The translations under genes were made by a program, and so were the position numbers. Source: Gammaproteobacteria bacterium (GTDB lineage Bacteria; Pseudomonadota; Gammaproteobacteria; Steroidobacterales; Steroidobacteraceae). From it: a DNA stretch of 33,691 nucleotides. Numbering within the stretch: position 1 is the stretch's first letter; every line of letters begins with the position of its first letter. This document shows positions 1-8,018 of this stretch, piece after piece. The DNA lies in contig JAGWPU010000075.1 in the NCBI GenBank assembly GCA_028870355.1, positions 66,350 through 100,040 on the forward strand, read 5' to 3'. Below the pieces are notes generated by a model that worked only from the letters and a program-made list of their open reading frames with translations, was not told where the DNA came from and did no database searches.

Positions 1-691
1 GATCGAGGAGCGCCTGCGCCATCCCGCGCGCGACCAGCGGCAGATGCGGCGACTGCTTCGCCGCGTGCTGCAGGAGTCGCAACGCATCGGCCGCGCGACC
101 GGCGGCGAGCGCGACCGCGGCGAGCCCGCAGACCGCGCCGATGTGACTCGGGTCGCGCGCGAGGATCTCGCGAAAGATCTCCTCGGCGCGCCGGCGATCC
201 TCGGCGGCGAGCGCGGCGCCCGCCTCCTCGAGGCGCCGTGCCTCGGGATCGCATTGTCGAGCGCGCTCGTACGCGGCGCGCGCTTCGCGGTAATTCTCGA
301 GATCGACCCAGGTATCCCCCGCCGCCCGCCACGCGGCCTCGAACCCCGGTGCCGCGGCGAGCACCGGTCGCAATTCCCGTTGCGCGAGGTCGCAGCGTCC
401 CGCGGCGCGATGGGCCCGCGCGAGGTCGGTGCGCGCCGCCCAGAATCGCGGCGCGGCAACGACGACCCGCTCGAGCACGTCGATCGCCTCGGTCGTCCGG
501 TCTTGGTCGAGCAAGGCGGCGCCGAGAATCCACAGGCTCCGGATCTCGCCGGGCGCCTTCGCCTGGATCGCGCGAGCCTCGGCCTCCGCGGTCCGCGCAC
601 GTCCGAGTCGCAGCGCCGCGAGCGCGCGTGCATCCGCACCGCGGATCTCGCCGGGCAGCGGGCTCGGGATGCGATCGGAACCGCGCGTCAT
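1..691 (-). CDS. TPR-repeat protein, N-terminal part (C-terminus off the left edge)
   Basis: Reading the minus strand from an ATG at 691 gives an uninterrupted 230-codon frame to the window edge. It is built of helical pairs with tetratricopeptide-type spacing, for example segments beginning AIDVLERVVVAAPRFW, AQRELRPVLAAAPGF, AYERARQCDPEARR and AEEIFREILARDPSH. About five to six repeats are visible, so this is a protein-interaction scaffold. The start lies 5 nt beyond the TGA of the upstream molybdopterin oxidoreductase (sequence TGAGCGAATGA around the junction), which suggests translational coupling and a shared transcript. TPR repeats at this position often precede a sulfotransferase domain in proteobacterial proteins, but the domain that would show this is outside the window, so function is open. 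No signal peptide is visible. Confidence 0.72.
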   Translation of the reverse strand, partial: MTRGSDRIPSPLPGEIRGADARALAALRLGRARTAEAEARAIQAKAPGEIRSLWILGAALLDQDRTTEAIDVLERVVVAAPRFWAARTDLARAHRAAGRCDLAQRELRPVLAAAPGFEAAWRAAGDTWVDLENYREARAAYERARQCDPEARRLEEAGAALAAEDRRRAEEIFREILARDPSHIGAVCGLAAVALAAGRAADALRLLQHAAKQSPHLPLVARGMAQALLD

Positions 692-695
692 TCGC

Positions 696-2720
696 TCATC
701 CAGCCCAGGCCGTCACCTCGAGCCAGGTGCTCTGGTACGTCGCCCCGTCGCCGAAGTCTGAATAACGGTCCGCGCACAGAAGATTCACGGTCCCGAACAC
801 CGTTTCGCCGTCGCCCCGTTGACCCGGCACGAACGCGATGCCCGGCGGAACGTCGTCACTCACCTGCAGTACGAGGCCGACGGCCGCCCGATCGTTCACC
901 GCGCGGACGGGCTGCCCGTCGCGCAGCTCCCGCGCCCGGGCCTCCATCGGATGCAGCACGCAGACCGGCGGACCTTCGCGCGTGCGCAGGGACTCGACGC
1001 CGGCGTACACGCTGTGCGGCTGGAAGAAGCCGGGCCCCGTCAGCAAGCGCAGCGGCCATCGGCCCGAATCCTGCGTCTCTCCGGGGTCCGGATGCCAGTC
1101 GGGCATCGGCGGCAAGCCCGCGTCGGCAAGCGCTTGGGAATAGAACTCGAGCTTGCCCGAGGGGGTCCGGAACACTTGCTCGCCGACGGGGGCGATGCGA
1201 ATCGGCTGGCCGCTGCGCACCGCCGCGGCGTCGACCGTGGCGGCCGCACCCGACGCACCGCGCAACATCTCGCGCAAGAGCTCGGGTTCGGACAGACGGA
1301 AGGCCGCGTCGGTGAGCCCCATGCGCGCGGCGAGCGCCTGTGCGACCCAGAGGTTCGACCGGGCTTCGCCCGGCGGTGGCGCCGCACGCGCACCGTACTG
1401 CACGTAATAAGAACCGTAGGAGCGGTACAGGTCCTCGGTCTCGAGATACAGCGCGGCCGGCAAGACGTAATCGGCATATCGCGCGGTGACCGACAGGAAC
1501 GGATCGTGGACGACCGTGAACAACGCCTCGCGGCCGAGCGCCTCGCGCACCCGGCCCGCATCGGGACAGGTCACCGCCGGATTGTTCGCCGCGACGAACA
1601 AGGACCGGATCGGGGGATCTCGCAACTCGAGCAACGCCCGCCCGAGCTGCGAATGGTTGATGCGGCGGGTGTCGACCGGGCCGGATGGCGCGTTCACGAC
1701 GCTCGTGTCGAGTCCGAAGAAATCCCCGGTGAAGAGCAGCGCGCCGCCGCCGGGGCGCGCATACGCGCCCGTGACGCCCGGCAGCAGCGCGACCGCGCGC
1801 AGCGCCTGCCCGCCGTGCGCGAGGCGCGTCATTCCGGTGCCGAGCCGGATGAACGGCGCTCGCGCGCGACCGTAGAGCGTCGCGAGCTGCTCGACGTCCG
1901 CCGCCGAGAGACCGGTGATCGCCGCGACCCGGCGAGGCTCGAAGCGCGGCAGGATCTCGGCTTCCAGGCGCTCGAAATGCAGCGTCCGCTCGGCGAGGTA
2001 GCGCCGGTCGCAAAGCCCGTCGCGCACGAGCACGTGCATCACGCCGAGCGCGAGTGCCGCATCGGTGCCGATCCGGATCGGCAGATGCCAGTCCGCGAGC
2101 TTTGCGGTCCGGCTGCGCCGGGGCTCGATCACGACCACCCGCAGCCCGCGGCGGCGCTCGGCGGCGACCTTCGCCCAGAAATGCACGTTGGTCGTGACCA
2201 GGTCCGCGCCCCAGGACAGCAGCACGTCCGAATGAACGATCGATTCCGGGTCGGCGCCACCCACGGGACCGAGCGTCGCGTGCCACGCCGCCGCGGCGCA
2301 GCTGTCGCAAACGGTGCCCGCGTCGAGCCGGCTCGCGCCGAGCGCATGGAACAGGCCGTTCACGAGACCGCGGTTCATGATCCCGCCGTGCGCGCTGTAC
2401 GCATAGCCGAGCAGCGCGAGCGGCCCCGATTCCGCGACGATCGCGCGCCACCGTGCGGCAATCGCATCGAGCGCCTCGTCCCAGCCGATCGGCGTGAATC
2501 GCCCGGACCCCTTGGGCCCCGTACGCCGCAGCGGCGTGGTCAGCCGCTCCGCGGAGTGGACGAGATCGGTGTCCTGATGAACCTTGCCGCAGGCGAAGCC
2601 CGCGGTGAACGGGTGGTCCGGATCGCCTCGGACGCGCTGGATCCGGTCGTTCTCGACCTCGACCCGTAGCGAGCATTGATCGGGGCAGTCGTGCGCGCAA
2701 ACGCTGCGAATCGTCGCCAT
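696..2720 (-). CDS. Molybdopterin-dependent oxidoreductase (DMSO reductase superfamily) with 4Fe-4S cluster
   Basis: The 674-residue protein begins with a cysteine-rich cluster motif, CAHDCPDQC, giving Cys8, Cys12 and Cys16, plus Cys44 in GFACGK. This is the usual N-terminal 4Fe-4S binding site of the bis-MGD enzyme superfamily. A GTVCDSC segment (Cys138, Cys141) lies where these enzymes carry the molybdenum ligand. The C-terminal third resembles the molydopterin dinucleotide-binding domain (RLLTGPGFFQPHSVYAG). Family members oxidise or reduce small molecules such as formate, polysulfide or S-oxides; the substrate cannot be told here. There is no Tat signal in front of the Fe-S motif, so it is probably cytoplasmic. 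No ferredoxin-like, cytochrome or membrane-anchor subunit is next to it. It is divergent from soxB and is followed by the coupled TPR gene. Confidence 0.88.
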   Translation of the reverse strand: MATIRSVCAHDCPDQCSLRVEVENDRIQRVRGDPDHPFTAGFACGKVHQDTDLVHSAERLTTPLRRTGPKGSGRFTPIGWDEALDAIAARWRAIVAESGPLALLGYAYSAHGGIMNRGLVNGLFHALGASRLDAGTVCDSCAAAAWHATLGPVGGADPESIVHSDVLLSWGADLVTTNVHFWAKVAAERRRGLRVVVIEPRRSRTAKLADWHLPIRIGTDAALALGVMHVLVRDGLCDRRYLAERTLHFERLEAEILPRFEPRRVAAITGLSAADVEQLATLYGRARAPFIRLGTGMTRLAHGGQALRAVALLPGVTGAYARPGGGALLFTGDFFGLDTSVVNAPSGPVDTRRINHSQLGRALLELRDPPIRSLFVAANNPAVTCPDAGRVREALGREALFTVVHDPFLSVTARYADYVLPAALYLETEDLYRSYGSYYVQYGARAAPPPGEARSNLWVAQALAARMGLTDAAFRLSEPELLREMLRGASGAAATVDAAAVRSGQPIRIAPVGEQVFRTPSGKLEFYSQALADAGLPPMPDWHPDPGETQDSGRWPLRLLTGPGFFQPHSVYAGVESLRTREGPPVCVLHPMEARARELRDGQPVRAVNDRAAVGLVLQVSDDVPPGIAFVPGQRGDGETVFGTVNLLCADRYSDFGDGATYQSTWLEVTAWAG

Positions 2721-2866
2721 GATCCCGGGAGTCTACGCGCCCACGGAAACCACCGCCACGCAGGCCCGCGGGCGCGGCGGCGGCATCCCTATCGACACGG
2801 CCGACGAGATGTCCGATCATGGCCGGAATCGCCGGCCCGCGTGACCAGCGAACCGCACCAAGAACG

Positions 2867-4123
2867 ATGACCGAACGATACTCCGCCCTGGCGCTCGCGC
2901 GGCATGCGTTGACCGGGGCGCGCTGGCCGCGCGCGTGGCGCCGCGCCGATCCGAAACCGCACTACGACGTCGTGATCATCGGCGGCGGCGGGCACGGGCT
3001 CGCGACCGCGTATTACCTCGCGAAGAACCATCGCGTGACGCGCGTTGCGGTGCTCGAGCGCGCGGTCATCGGGTCGGGCAACGTCGGGCGCAACACGACG
3101 CTGGTCCGCTCGAACTACCTGCTCGACGGGAACACGCAATTCTTCGAGCACTCCCTGCGGCTCTGGGAAGGGCTGTCCCACGAGCTCAACTTCAACGTGA
3201 TGCTCTCCCAGCGCGGCCAGATCGTGCTTGCGCACGGGCCGTCGCAGCTCGACGTGCTCGCGCGCAAGGGCAACGTGATGCGGCTGAACGGCATCGACGC
3301 CGAGTTGCTCGACCGCGGCGAGGTCGAACGACTGCTGCCCTACCTCGATTTCTCCGAGCGTGCCCGGTTCCCGATCCATGGCGGGCTCCTGCAGCGGCGT
3401 GCCGGCACGGTGCGGCACGACGCGGTCGCGTGGGGCTACGCGCGCGCGGCCAGTGAGCTCGGCGTCGACATCATCGAGCACTGCGAGGTCACCGGGTTCC
3501 TTCGGGAAGGCGACCGGGTGATCGGCGTCGAGACGTCCCGGGGGCGCATCGGAGCCGACCGGACCGCGATCTCGGTCGCCGGGCACACCTCGCAGGTTGC
3601 AGCGCTCGCCGGGTTGCGCGTGCCGGTCGAGAGCCACCTGCTGCAGGCGTTCGTCACGGAACCGATCAAGCCGTTCGTCGACCACGTGATCTCGTTCGGC
3701 GCCGAGCTCTTCTATATCTCGCAATCGGACAAGGGCGGCCTCGTGTTCGGAGGGCACATCGACGGGTTCAACAGCTACACCCAGCGCGGCCAGTTCCCGA
3801 AGGTGCAGACCGTCGCCGAATGCGCGGTCGCGTTGATCCCGTCGATCTCGCGATTACGGCTCCTGCGTCACTGGGCCGGCATCCAGGACATGACGCCCGA
3901 CGGCAGCCCCTTCATCGGCCGCACGCCGCTGCGCGATCTGTACCTGAACGGTGGCTGGTGCTATCAGGGGTTCAAGGCGACCCCGGCCGCCGGCTGGTGC
4001 TTCGCGCACACGATCGCGCACGCCGAGGCGCACCCGCTGATCGAGCACTTCTCGCTCGAGCGCTTCCTCGACGGCAACGGCTACGACGAATACGGCCTCG
4101 GCAACTGGACCTACCGGCAATGA
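2867..4123 (+). CDS. soxB: Sarcosine oxidase, beta subunit
   Basis: The 418-residue protein is the FAD/FMN-binding catalytic subunit of heterotetrameric sarcosine oxidase, which oxidatively demethylates sarcosine to glycine in the cytoplasm. An N-terminal dinucleotide fold (YDVVIIGGGGHGLATAYYLA) is followed by the family motif GNVGRNTTLVRSNYL. His184 in TVRHDAVAWGYAR aligns, from memory of the Corynebacterium enzyme, with the histidine that carries covalent FMN. The C-terminus has the DAAO-type signature DGSPFIGRTPLRDLYLNGGW. I chose ATG 2867 because MTERYSALALARHAL matches the usual SoxB start. An in-frame ATG at 2819 would add 16 residues of unfamiliar sequence. First gene of the sox operon; soxD starts 4 nt after its stop. 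Confidence 0.95.
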   Translation: MTERYSALALARHALTGARWPRAWRRADPKPHYDVVIIGGGGHGLATAYYLAKNHRVTRVAVLERAVIGSGNVGRNTTLVRSNYLLDGNTQFFEHSLRLWEGLSHELNFNVMLSQRGQIVLAHGPSQLDVLARKGNVMRLNGIDAELLDRGEVERLLPYLDFSERARFPIHGGLLQRRAGTVRHDAVAWGYARAASELGVDIIEHCEVTGFLREGDRVIGVETSRGRIGADRTAISVAGHTSQVAALAGLRVPVESHLLQAFVTEPIKPFVDHVISFGAELFYISQSDKGGLVFGGHIDGFNSYTQRGQFPKVQTVAECAVALIPSISRLRLLRHWAGIQDMTPDGSPFIGRTPLRDLYLNGGWCYQGFKATPAAGWCFAHTIAHAEAHPLIEHFSLERFLDGNGYDEYGLGNWTYRQ

Positions 4124-4127
4124 ACGC

Positions 4128-4397
4128 ATGTTGAGAATCCCCTGCCCGCACTGCGGCGAGCGCGATTACACCGAATTCCGCTACGGCGGCGACGCGTCGA
4201 AGACGCGGCCCGCGCACGACGAACGCGATGTCCGCGCCTGGCACGATCACGTGTTCGTCTTCACGAACCCGCGCGGCCCGCACCGGGAATACTGGCAGCA
4301 CGTGCAAGGCTGCCGGCAGTGGCTGATCCTCGAGCGCGATACCGCGACCAACGCGGTCGGCACGGCGCGGCTCGCACGCGACGGAACACCCGCTTGA
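4128..4397 (+). CDS. soxD: Sarcosine oxidase, delta subunit (zinc-binding)
   Basis: The 89-residue protein is the small structural subunit of heterotetrameric sarcosine oxidase. The four zinc ligands of the family are all present: Cys6 and Cys9 in IPCPHCGERD, and His58 and Cys62 in YWQHVQGCRQW. The conserved stretch EFRYGGDA and the segment HVFVFTNPRGPHREYW also fit SoxD. It starts with ATG 4 nt after soxB. Its TGA stop overlaps the proposed TTG start of soxA (TTGA at 4394-4397), so the two are likely translationally coupled. Confidence 0.95.
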   Translation: MLRIPCPHCGERDYTEFRYGGDASKTRPAHDERDVRAWHDHVFVFTNPRGPHREYWQHVQGCRQWLILERDTATNAVGTARLARDGTPA

Positions 4398-7378
4398 GCG
4401 GTGGACCGCATCGCCTCGCGCGCGGTGGGCGGATCGACCGTGATCGACCGATCCGCTGCGAATTTGACGGTCGTCCCCTCGCCGGGTTCGCCGGCGACAC
4501 GCTCGCATCCGCGTTGCTCGCGAACGGGATCACGCTCGTCGGCCGCAGCTTCAAGTACCACCGGCCGCGCGGCCTCCTCGCCGCGGGGGTCGAGGAGCCG
4601 AACGCGCTGGTCACGGTGGGCGACGGCGGGCGGACCACGCCGAACCTGCCGGCGACCACGGTCGAGATGCGCACGGGCCTGCGCGCGCGCCGGCAGAACG
4701 GCTGGCCGAGCGTCGACGTCGATCTGGGGGCGTTGAACGGGTGGCTCGCGCCGCTGTTGCCCGCGGGCTTCTACTACAAGACCTTGATGGGGCCGCGGCG
4801 CGGCTCGTGGATGTGGTACGAGCCGTTCATCCGGCGGGCTGCCGGGCTCGGCCGCGCGGTCCACGAGCGCGATCCCGATCGCTACGACGCCCGGCACGCG
4901 TTCACCGACGTGTTGGTGATCGGCGCGGGCCCGGCGGGGCTCGCCGCCGCGCTCGCGGCGGCCGCCGCCGGTGCCGAGGTCCTGCTCGTCGAGCAGGATT
5001 CGGCGCTCGGCGGTTCCCTGCTCGCAGCGCCGGTGACGGGATCGCTCGAGCGCTGGCGATCGCAGCTCGAGACGGCGGTGCGATCGACGCCGACGATCGA
5101 GGTACTCACCCGGACCACGGCGCTCGGCGCCTACGACGGCCGCACCGTCGCGCTGCTCGAGCGGCACGACCACGCCGACCCGGATCCGGATCCGGATCGG
5201 GGCGCGGCACGTGAGACGGTGGTCACGCTGCGCGCACGCGCGATCGTGACCGCGACGGGCGCATTCGAGCGGCCGCTCCTGTTCGCCGACAACGATCGGC
5301 CCGGCGTGATGCTCGCCTCGGCGGCCCGCACGTACCTCAATCGCTACGCGATCGCGCCGGGGCGCCGCGCGCTCGTCGCGACCTGCACGGACGCGGGCTG
5401 GCTGACCGCGCTCGATCTCGCCGCCGCGGGGACCGCGGTGACGGTCGTCGAGCAGCGCGACGAGATCGCCGAGCCGCTCGTCGCCGCCGCGCGCGGCGCC
5501 GGGATCGACGTTCGGACCGGCGCGATGGTCACACGGGCGCTCGGCACCCGCGGCGTCGCCGGCGCGCGGGTGGAGTCACGCGCCAGCGGACGCGCGCAGC
5601 GCCTCGACTGCGACGTGTTGTGCGTGTCCGGCGGATGGTCGCCGACGCTGCACCTGACGAGCCATACCGGCCGCAAGCCGCGTTACCGTCCCGAGCTCGA
5701 CGCGTTCGTGCCCGAGGACTGGGCGGCCGGGGATTTCGGCGCCGGTGCGGTCGTCGGCGCCTACTCCTCGGCGGCCGCGGTCGAGTCCGGGCTCGCGGCG
5801 GGCCGTGCCGCCGCGACGTTCTGCGGGTGCGTGTCGACCGCCGATCCCCCGACCGCGCCGACCGCACCGGCGGAGGCCGACGAGCCCACGGCGCTCGCGG
5901 CCGCGCTCCCGCCGCCGCGGCGTGGCCGGGGACGCACGTTCGTCGATCTGCAGAACGACGTCACGGTCAAGGACGTCGCGCTCGCCCACGACGAAGGCTA
6001 TGGCGCGGTCGAACACCTGAAGCGGTACACGACGCTCGGCATGGGCACGGACCAGGGAAGGACCAGCAACGTGAACGCGATCGCGACGCTCGCATCGCTC
6101 GGCGCGCGCGGAGTGGGCGAGACCGGGACCACGACGTTCCGCCCACCGTTCACGCCGGTCTCGGTCGGCGCGCTCGCCGCCCGCAGCGTCGGCAGGCACT
6201 TCCGGCCGATCCGTCGTTCGCCGCTCGAGCCCTGGCACCTCGCCAACGGCGCGACGATGATCGAGGCCGGACCGTGGTTGCGGCCGTGGTTCTATGCCTG
6301 GGCGGGCTCCGATGTGGGCTCGGCCTATCGCGAGGAGATGCGCCTGGTGCGCAGCGGCGTTGGCGTGTCCGACGTGTCCTCGCTCGGCAAGATCGACGTT
6401 CAGGGTCCGGATGCGGCGCAGTTCCTGAACCGGGTCTACGTGAACGGCTTCGCGAAGCTCGCGGTCGGGAAGGCCCGCTACGGGGTGATGCTGAACGACG
6501 ACGCCACCGTGCTCGACGACGGCACCACCGCGCGCTTCGGCGAACACCGGTATTTCATGACGACGACCACGGCTCAGGCGGGCGAGGTGATGTCCTGGCT
6601 CGAGTTCCTGCTGCAAACCGCATGGCCGGAACTGCGGGTGCAGGTGGTGTCCGTGACCGATGCCTGGGCCGGGATGTCGGTCGCGGGCCCGCGCGCGCGC
6701 GAGGCGCTCGAACGCGCGCTGCCCGGCGTCGACGTCTCGAACGACGCGCTGCCGCACATGGGCGTGCGCGAAGTCGTGCTCGACGGCGTGCCGCTGCGCG
6801 TGCTGCGCCTGAGCTTCTCCGGCGAGCTCGCGTATGAGCTCTACGTACCCGCGACCCGGGGAATCTCGCTGTGGGAACACCTGCTCGCGGCCGCCGCGCC
6901 GCTCGGCATCAAGCCCTACGGTCTCGAAGCGCTCGCGTCGCTGCGAATCGAGAAAGGTCACGTCGCGGGTCTCGAACTCGACCATCGCAACACGCTCGAC
7001 GATCTCGGCCTCGGCAAACTCGCCTCCGGCGACAAGGCCTACGTCGGACGCGCGCTGCGTGCGCGGCCCGCGCTGCAGGCCGAGGATCGCTGGAGCCTCG
7101 TCGGCCTCGAATGCCTCGACGCCGGGGCACGCCTGCGCGGCGGCTCGATTCTGTTCGCGAGCGGCGATGCGATCGCCGGCCACGGCCGCGGCTACGTGAC
7201 CTCGGTGACGTTCTCGACCGTGCTCGGGAAGACGATCGCCCTGGGGCTGTACCAGGGCGGCCTGCGGCATCGAGGCGAGGAGATCGTCTGCGCGTTCCCG
7301 CTGAAGGGCGAGACCGTGCGCGCACGCATCGTCTCGCCGATGTTCATCGATCCGGAGGGAACCCGGCTGCATGTTTGA
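4394..7378 (+). CDS. soxA: Sarcosine oxidase, alpha subunit
   Basis: The 994-residue protein is the large subunit of heterotetrameric sarcosine oxidase. It binds NAD and tetrahydrofolate and passes the one-carbon unit to folate. An N-terminal Fer2_4-like region (about residues 15-95, FDGRPLAGFAGDTLASALLA) precedes a pyridine-nucleotide-binding fold, VLVIGAGPAGLAAALA, near residues 173-188. The last about 370 residues form a GcvT-type aminomethyltransferase domain with VSDVSSLGKIDVQGPDA and its C-terminal barrel. The start is TTG at 4394, overlapping the soxD stop: it gives LSGGPHRLARGGRIDR, which matches the usual MSGG-RLARGGRID start. An ATG at 4319 is possible but would sit inside soxD and add 25 unrelated residues. 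It overlaps soxG by 8 nt. Confidence 0.94.
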   Translation: MSGGPHRLARGGRIDRDRPIRCEFDGRPLAGFAGDTLASALLANGITLVGRSFKYHRPRGLLAAGVEEPNALVTVGDGGRTTPNLPATTVEMRTGLRARRQNGWPSVDVDLGALNGWLAPLLPAGFYYKTLMGPRRGSWMWYEPFIRRAAGLGRAVHERDPDRYDARHAFTDVLVIGAGPAGLAAALAAAAAGAEVLLVEQDSALGGSLLAAPVTGSLERWRSQLETAVRSTPTIEVLTRTTALGAYDGRTVALLERHDHADPDPDPDRGAARETVVTLRARAIVTATGAFERPLLFADNDRPGVMLASAARTYLNRYAIAPGRRALVATCTDAGWLTALDLAAAGTAVTVVEQRDEIAEPLVAAARGAGIDVRTGAMVTRALGTRGVAGARVESRASGRAQRLDCDVLCVSGGWSPTLHLTSHTGRKPRYRPELDAFVPEDWAAGDFGAGAVVGAYSSAAAVESGLAAGRAAATFCGCVSTADPPTAPTAPAEADEPTALAAALPPPRRGRGRTFVDLQNDVTVKDVALAHDEGYGAVEHLKRYTTLGMGTDQGRTSNVNAIATLASLGARGVGETGTTTFRPPFTPVSVGALAARSVGRHFRPIRRSPLEPWHLANGATMIEAGPWLRPWFYAWAGSDVGSAYREEMRLVRSGVGVSDVSSLGKIDVQGPDAAQFLNRVYVNGFAKLAVGKARYGVMLNDDATVLDDGTTARFGEHRYFMTTTTAQAGEVMSWLEFLLQTAWPELRVQVVSVTDAWAGMSVAGPRAREALERALPGVDVSNDALPHMGVREVVLDGVPLRVLRLSFSGELAYELYVPATRGISLWEHLLAAAAPLGIKPYGLEALASLRIEKGHVAGLELDHRNTLDDLGLGKLASGDKAYVGRALRARPALQAEDRWSLVGLECLDAGARLRGGSILFASGDAIAGHGRGYVTSVTFSTVLGKTIALGLYQGGLRHRGEEIVCAFPLKGETVRARIVSPMFIDPEGTRLHV
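5180..5197 (+). repeat. Three tandem CCGGAT hexamers inside soxA
   Basis: Three exact copies of CCGGAT follow one another in frame and encode Pro-Asp three times (DPDPDPDR). The stretch lies between the strands of the nucleotide-binding region of soxA and probably forms a surface loop. Because the unit is six bases, gain or loss of a copy would keep the reading frame. Confidence 0.7.
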
Positions 7379-8018
7379 ACGACGTTCCCCATTGGCCGGA
7401 CACCTGGACGCCGGTGGCCGCGACGGGTTCGACGGCGGCCGGCGGCTGCGGCTCGGCGAGGTGCGTGACACCTCGCTCGTGCAGATCGGCACGTGGCCTG
7501 CGGTCCGATCGGCGTGCGCCGCAGCGATCGCGCGAATCTGCGGCTGCGACCCACCGGCGTCGCCTCGCGTCGCGGCGGCCCGGGGCGCACACCGTCTCTA
7601 CCGCATCGCATCCGAGGAGCTGTGGATCGCGACCTCCGATCCGCGATTGCCCGCCGTCCTCGAGCGCGAGGTCGGCGCCACGGGGAGCGCCGTGACCGTG
7701 CTCACCGAGGCGCGCGTGCGCCTCGCGATCGACGGCAACGCCGCGAGGGCGCTGCTGTCGCGGCTGGTCCCGCTCGATCTGCGCGACGCCTCGTTCCCGG
7801 TCGGCGCGTTCGCGCAGACCGGCGTCCATCACGCGCCGGCTCTCCTCGACCGGATCGGGGCCGAGCGGTACGACCTGTACGTCCTCACGACCTACGCGGG
7901 CTCGACCTGGGAGTGGATGCTCGACCAGGCCTTGCCGTTCGGTTACGACCTGCACGTCACCACCGCCGCGGACCGGTCGCCATCAACGACTTCAGACATC
8001 ACGAGAGACCTTCAATGA
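7371..8018 (+). CDS. soxG: Sarcosine oxidase, gamma subunit
   Basis: The 215-residue protein is recognised mainly by position and by family features. It has an early LRLGEVRDTSLVQIGTWP segment and a later GNAARALLSRLVPLDLRDASFPVGAFAQTGVHHAPALL stretch typical of SoxG (folate-binding YgfZ/GcvT-like fold). It ends with YDLYVLTTYAGSTWEWMLDQA. SoxG is the fourth subunit of the heterotetramer and has no cofactor of its own. Its ATG lies inside the end of soxA (8 nt overlap) and its TGA overlaps the next gene's ATG, so all five genes should be co-translated. The N-terminal third is less conserved with the family than the rest. Confidence 0.9.
   Translation: MFERRSPLAGHLDAGGRDGFDGGRRLRLGEVRDTSLVQIGTWPAVRSACAAAIARICGCDPPASPRVAAARGAHRLYRIASEELWIATSDPRLPAVLEREVGATGSAVTVLTEARVRLAIDGNAARALLSRLVPLDLRDASFPVGAFAQTGVHHAPALLDRIGAERYDLYVLTTYAGSTWEWMLDQALPFGYDLHVTTAADRSPSTTSDITRDLQ

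Noticed and set aside
819-2669. 616-codon plus-strand frame over the molybdopterin enzyme
   Set aside because: The minus strand has the cluster and cofactor motifs; the plus frame is a compositional shadow.
2819-2866. In-frame upstream ATG of soxB
   Set aside because: It would add 16 residues absent from usual SoxB starts. The same bases include a short inverted repeat GGCCGG-AATCG-CCGGCC (2821-2837), which is too short to call a terminator or operator in GC-rich DNA.
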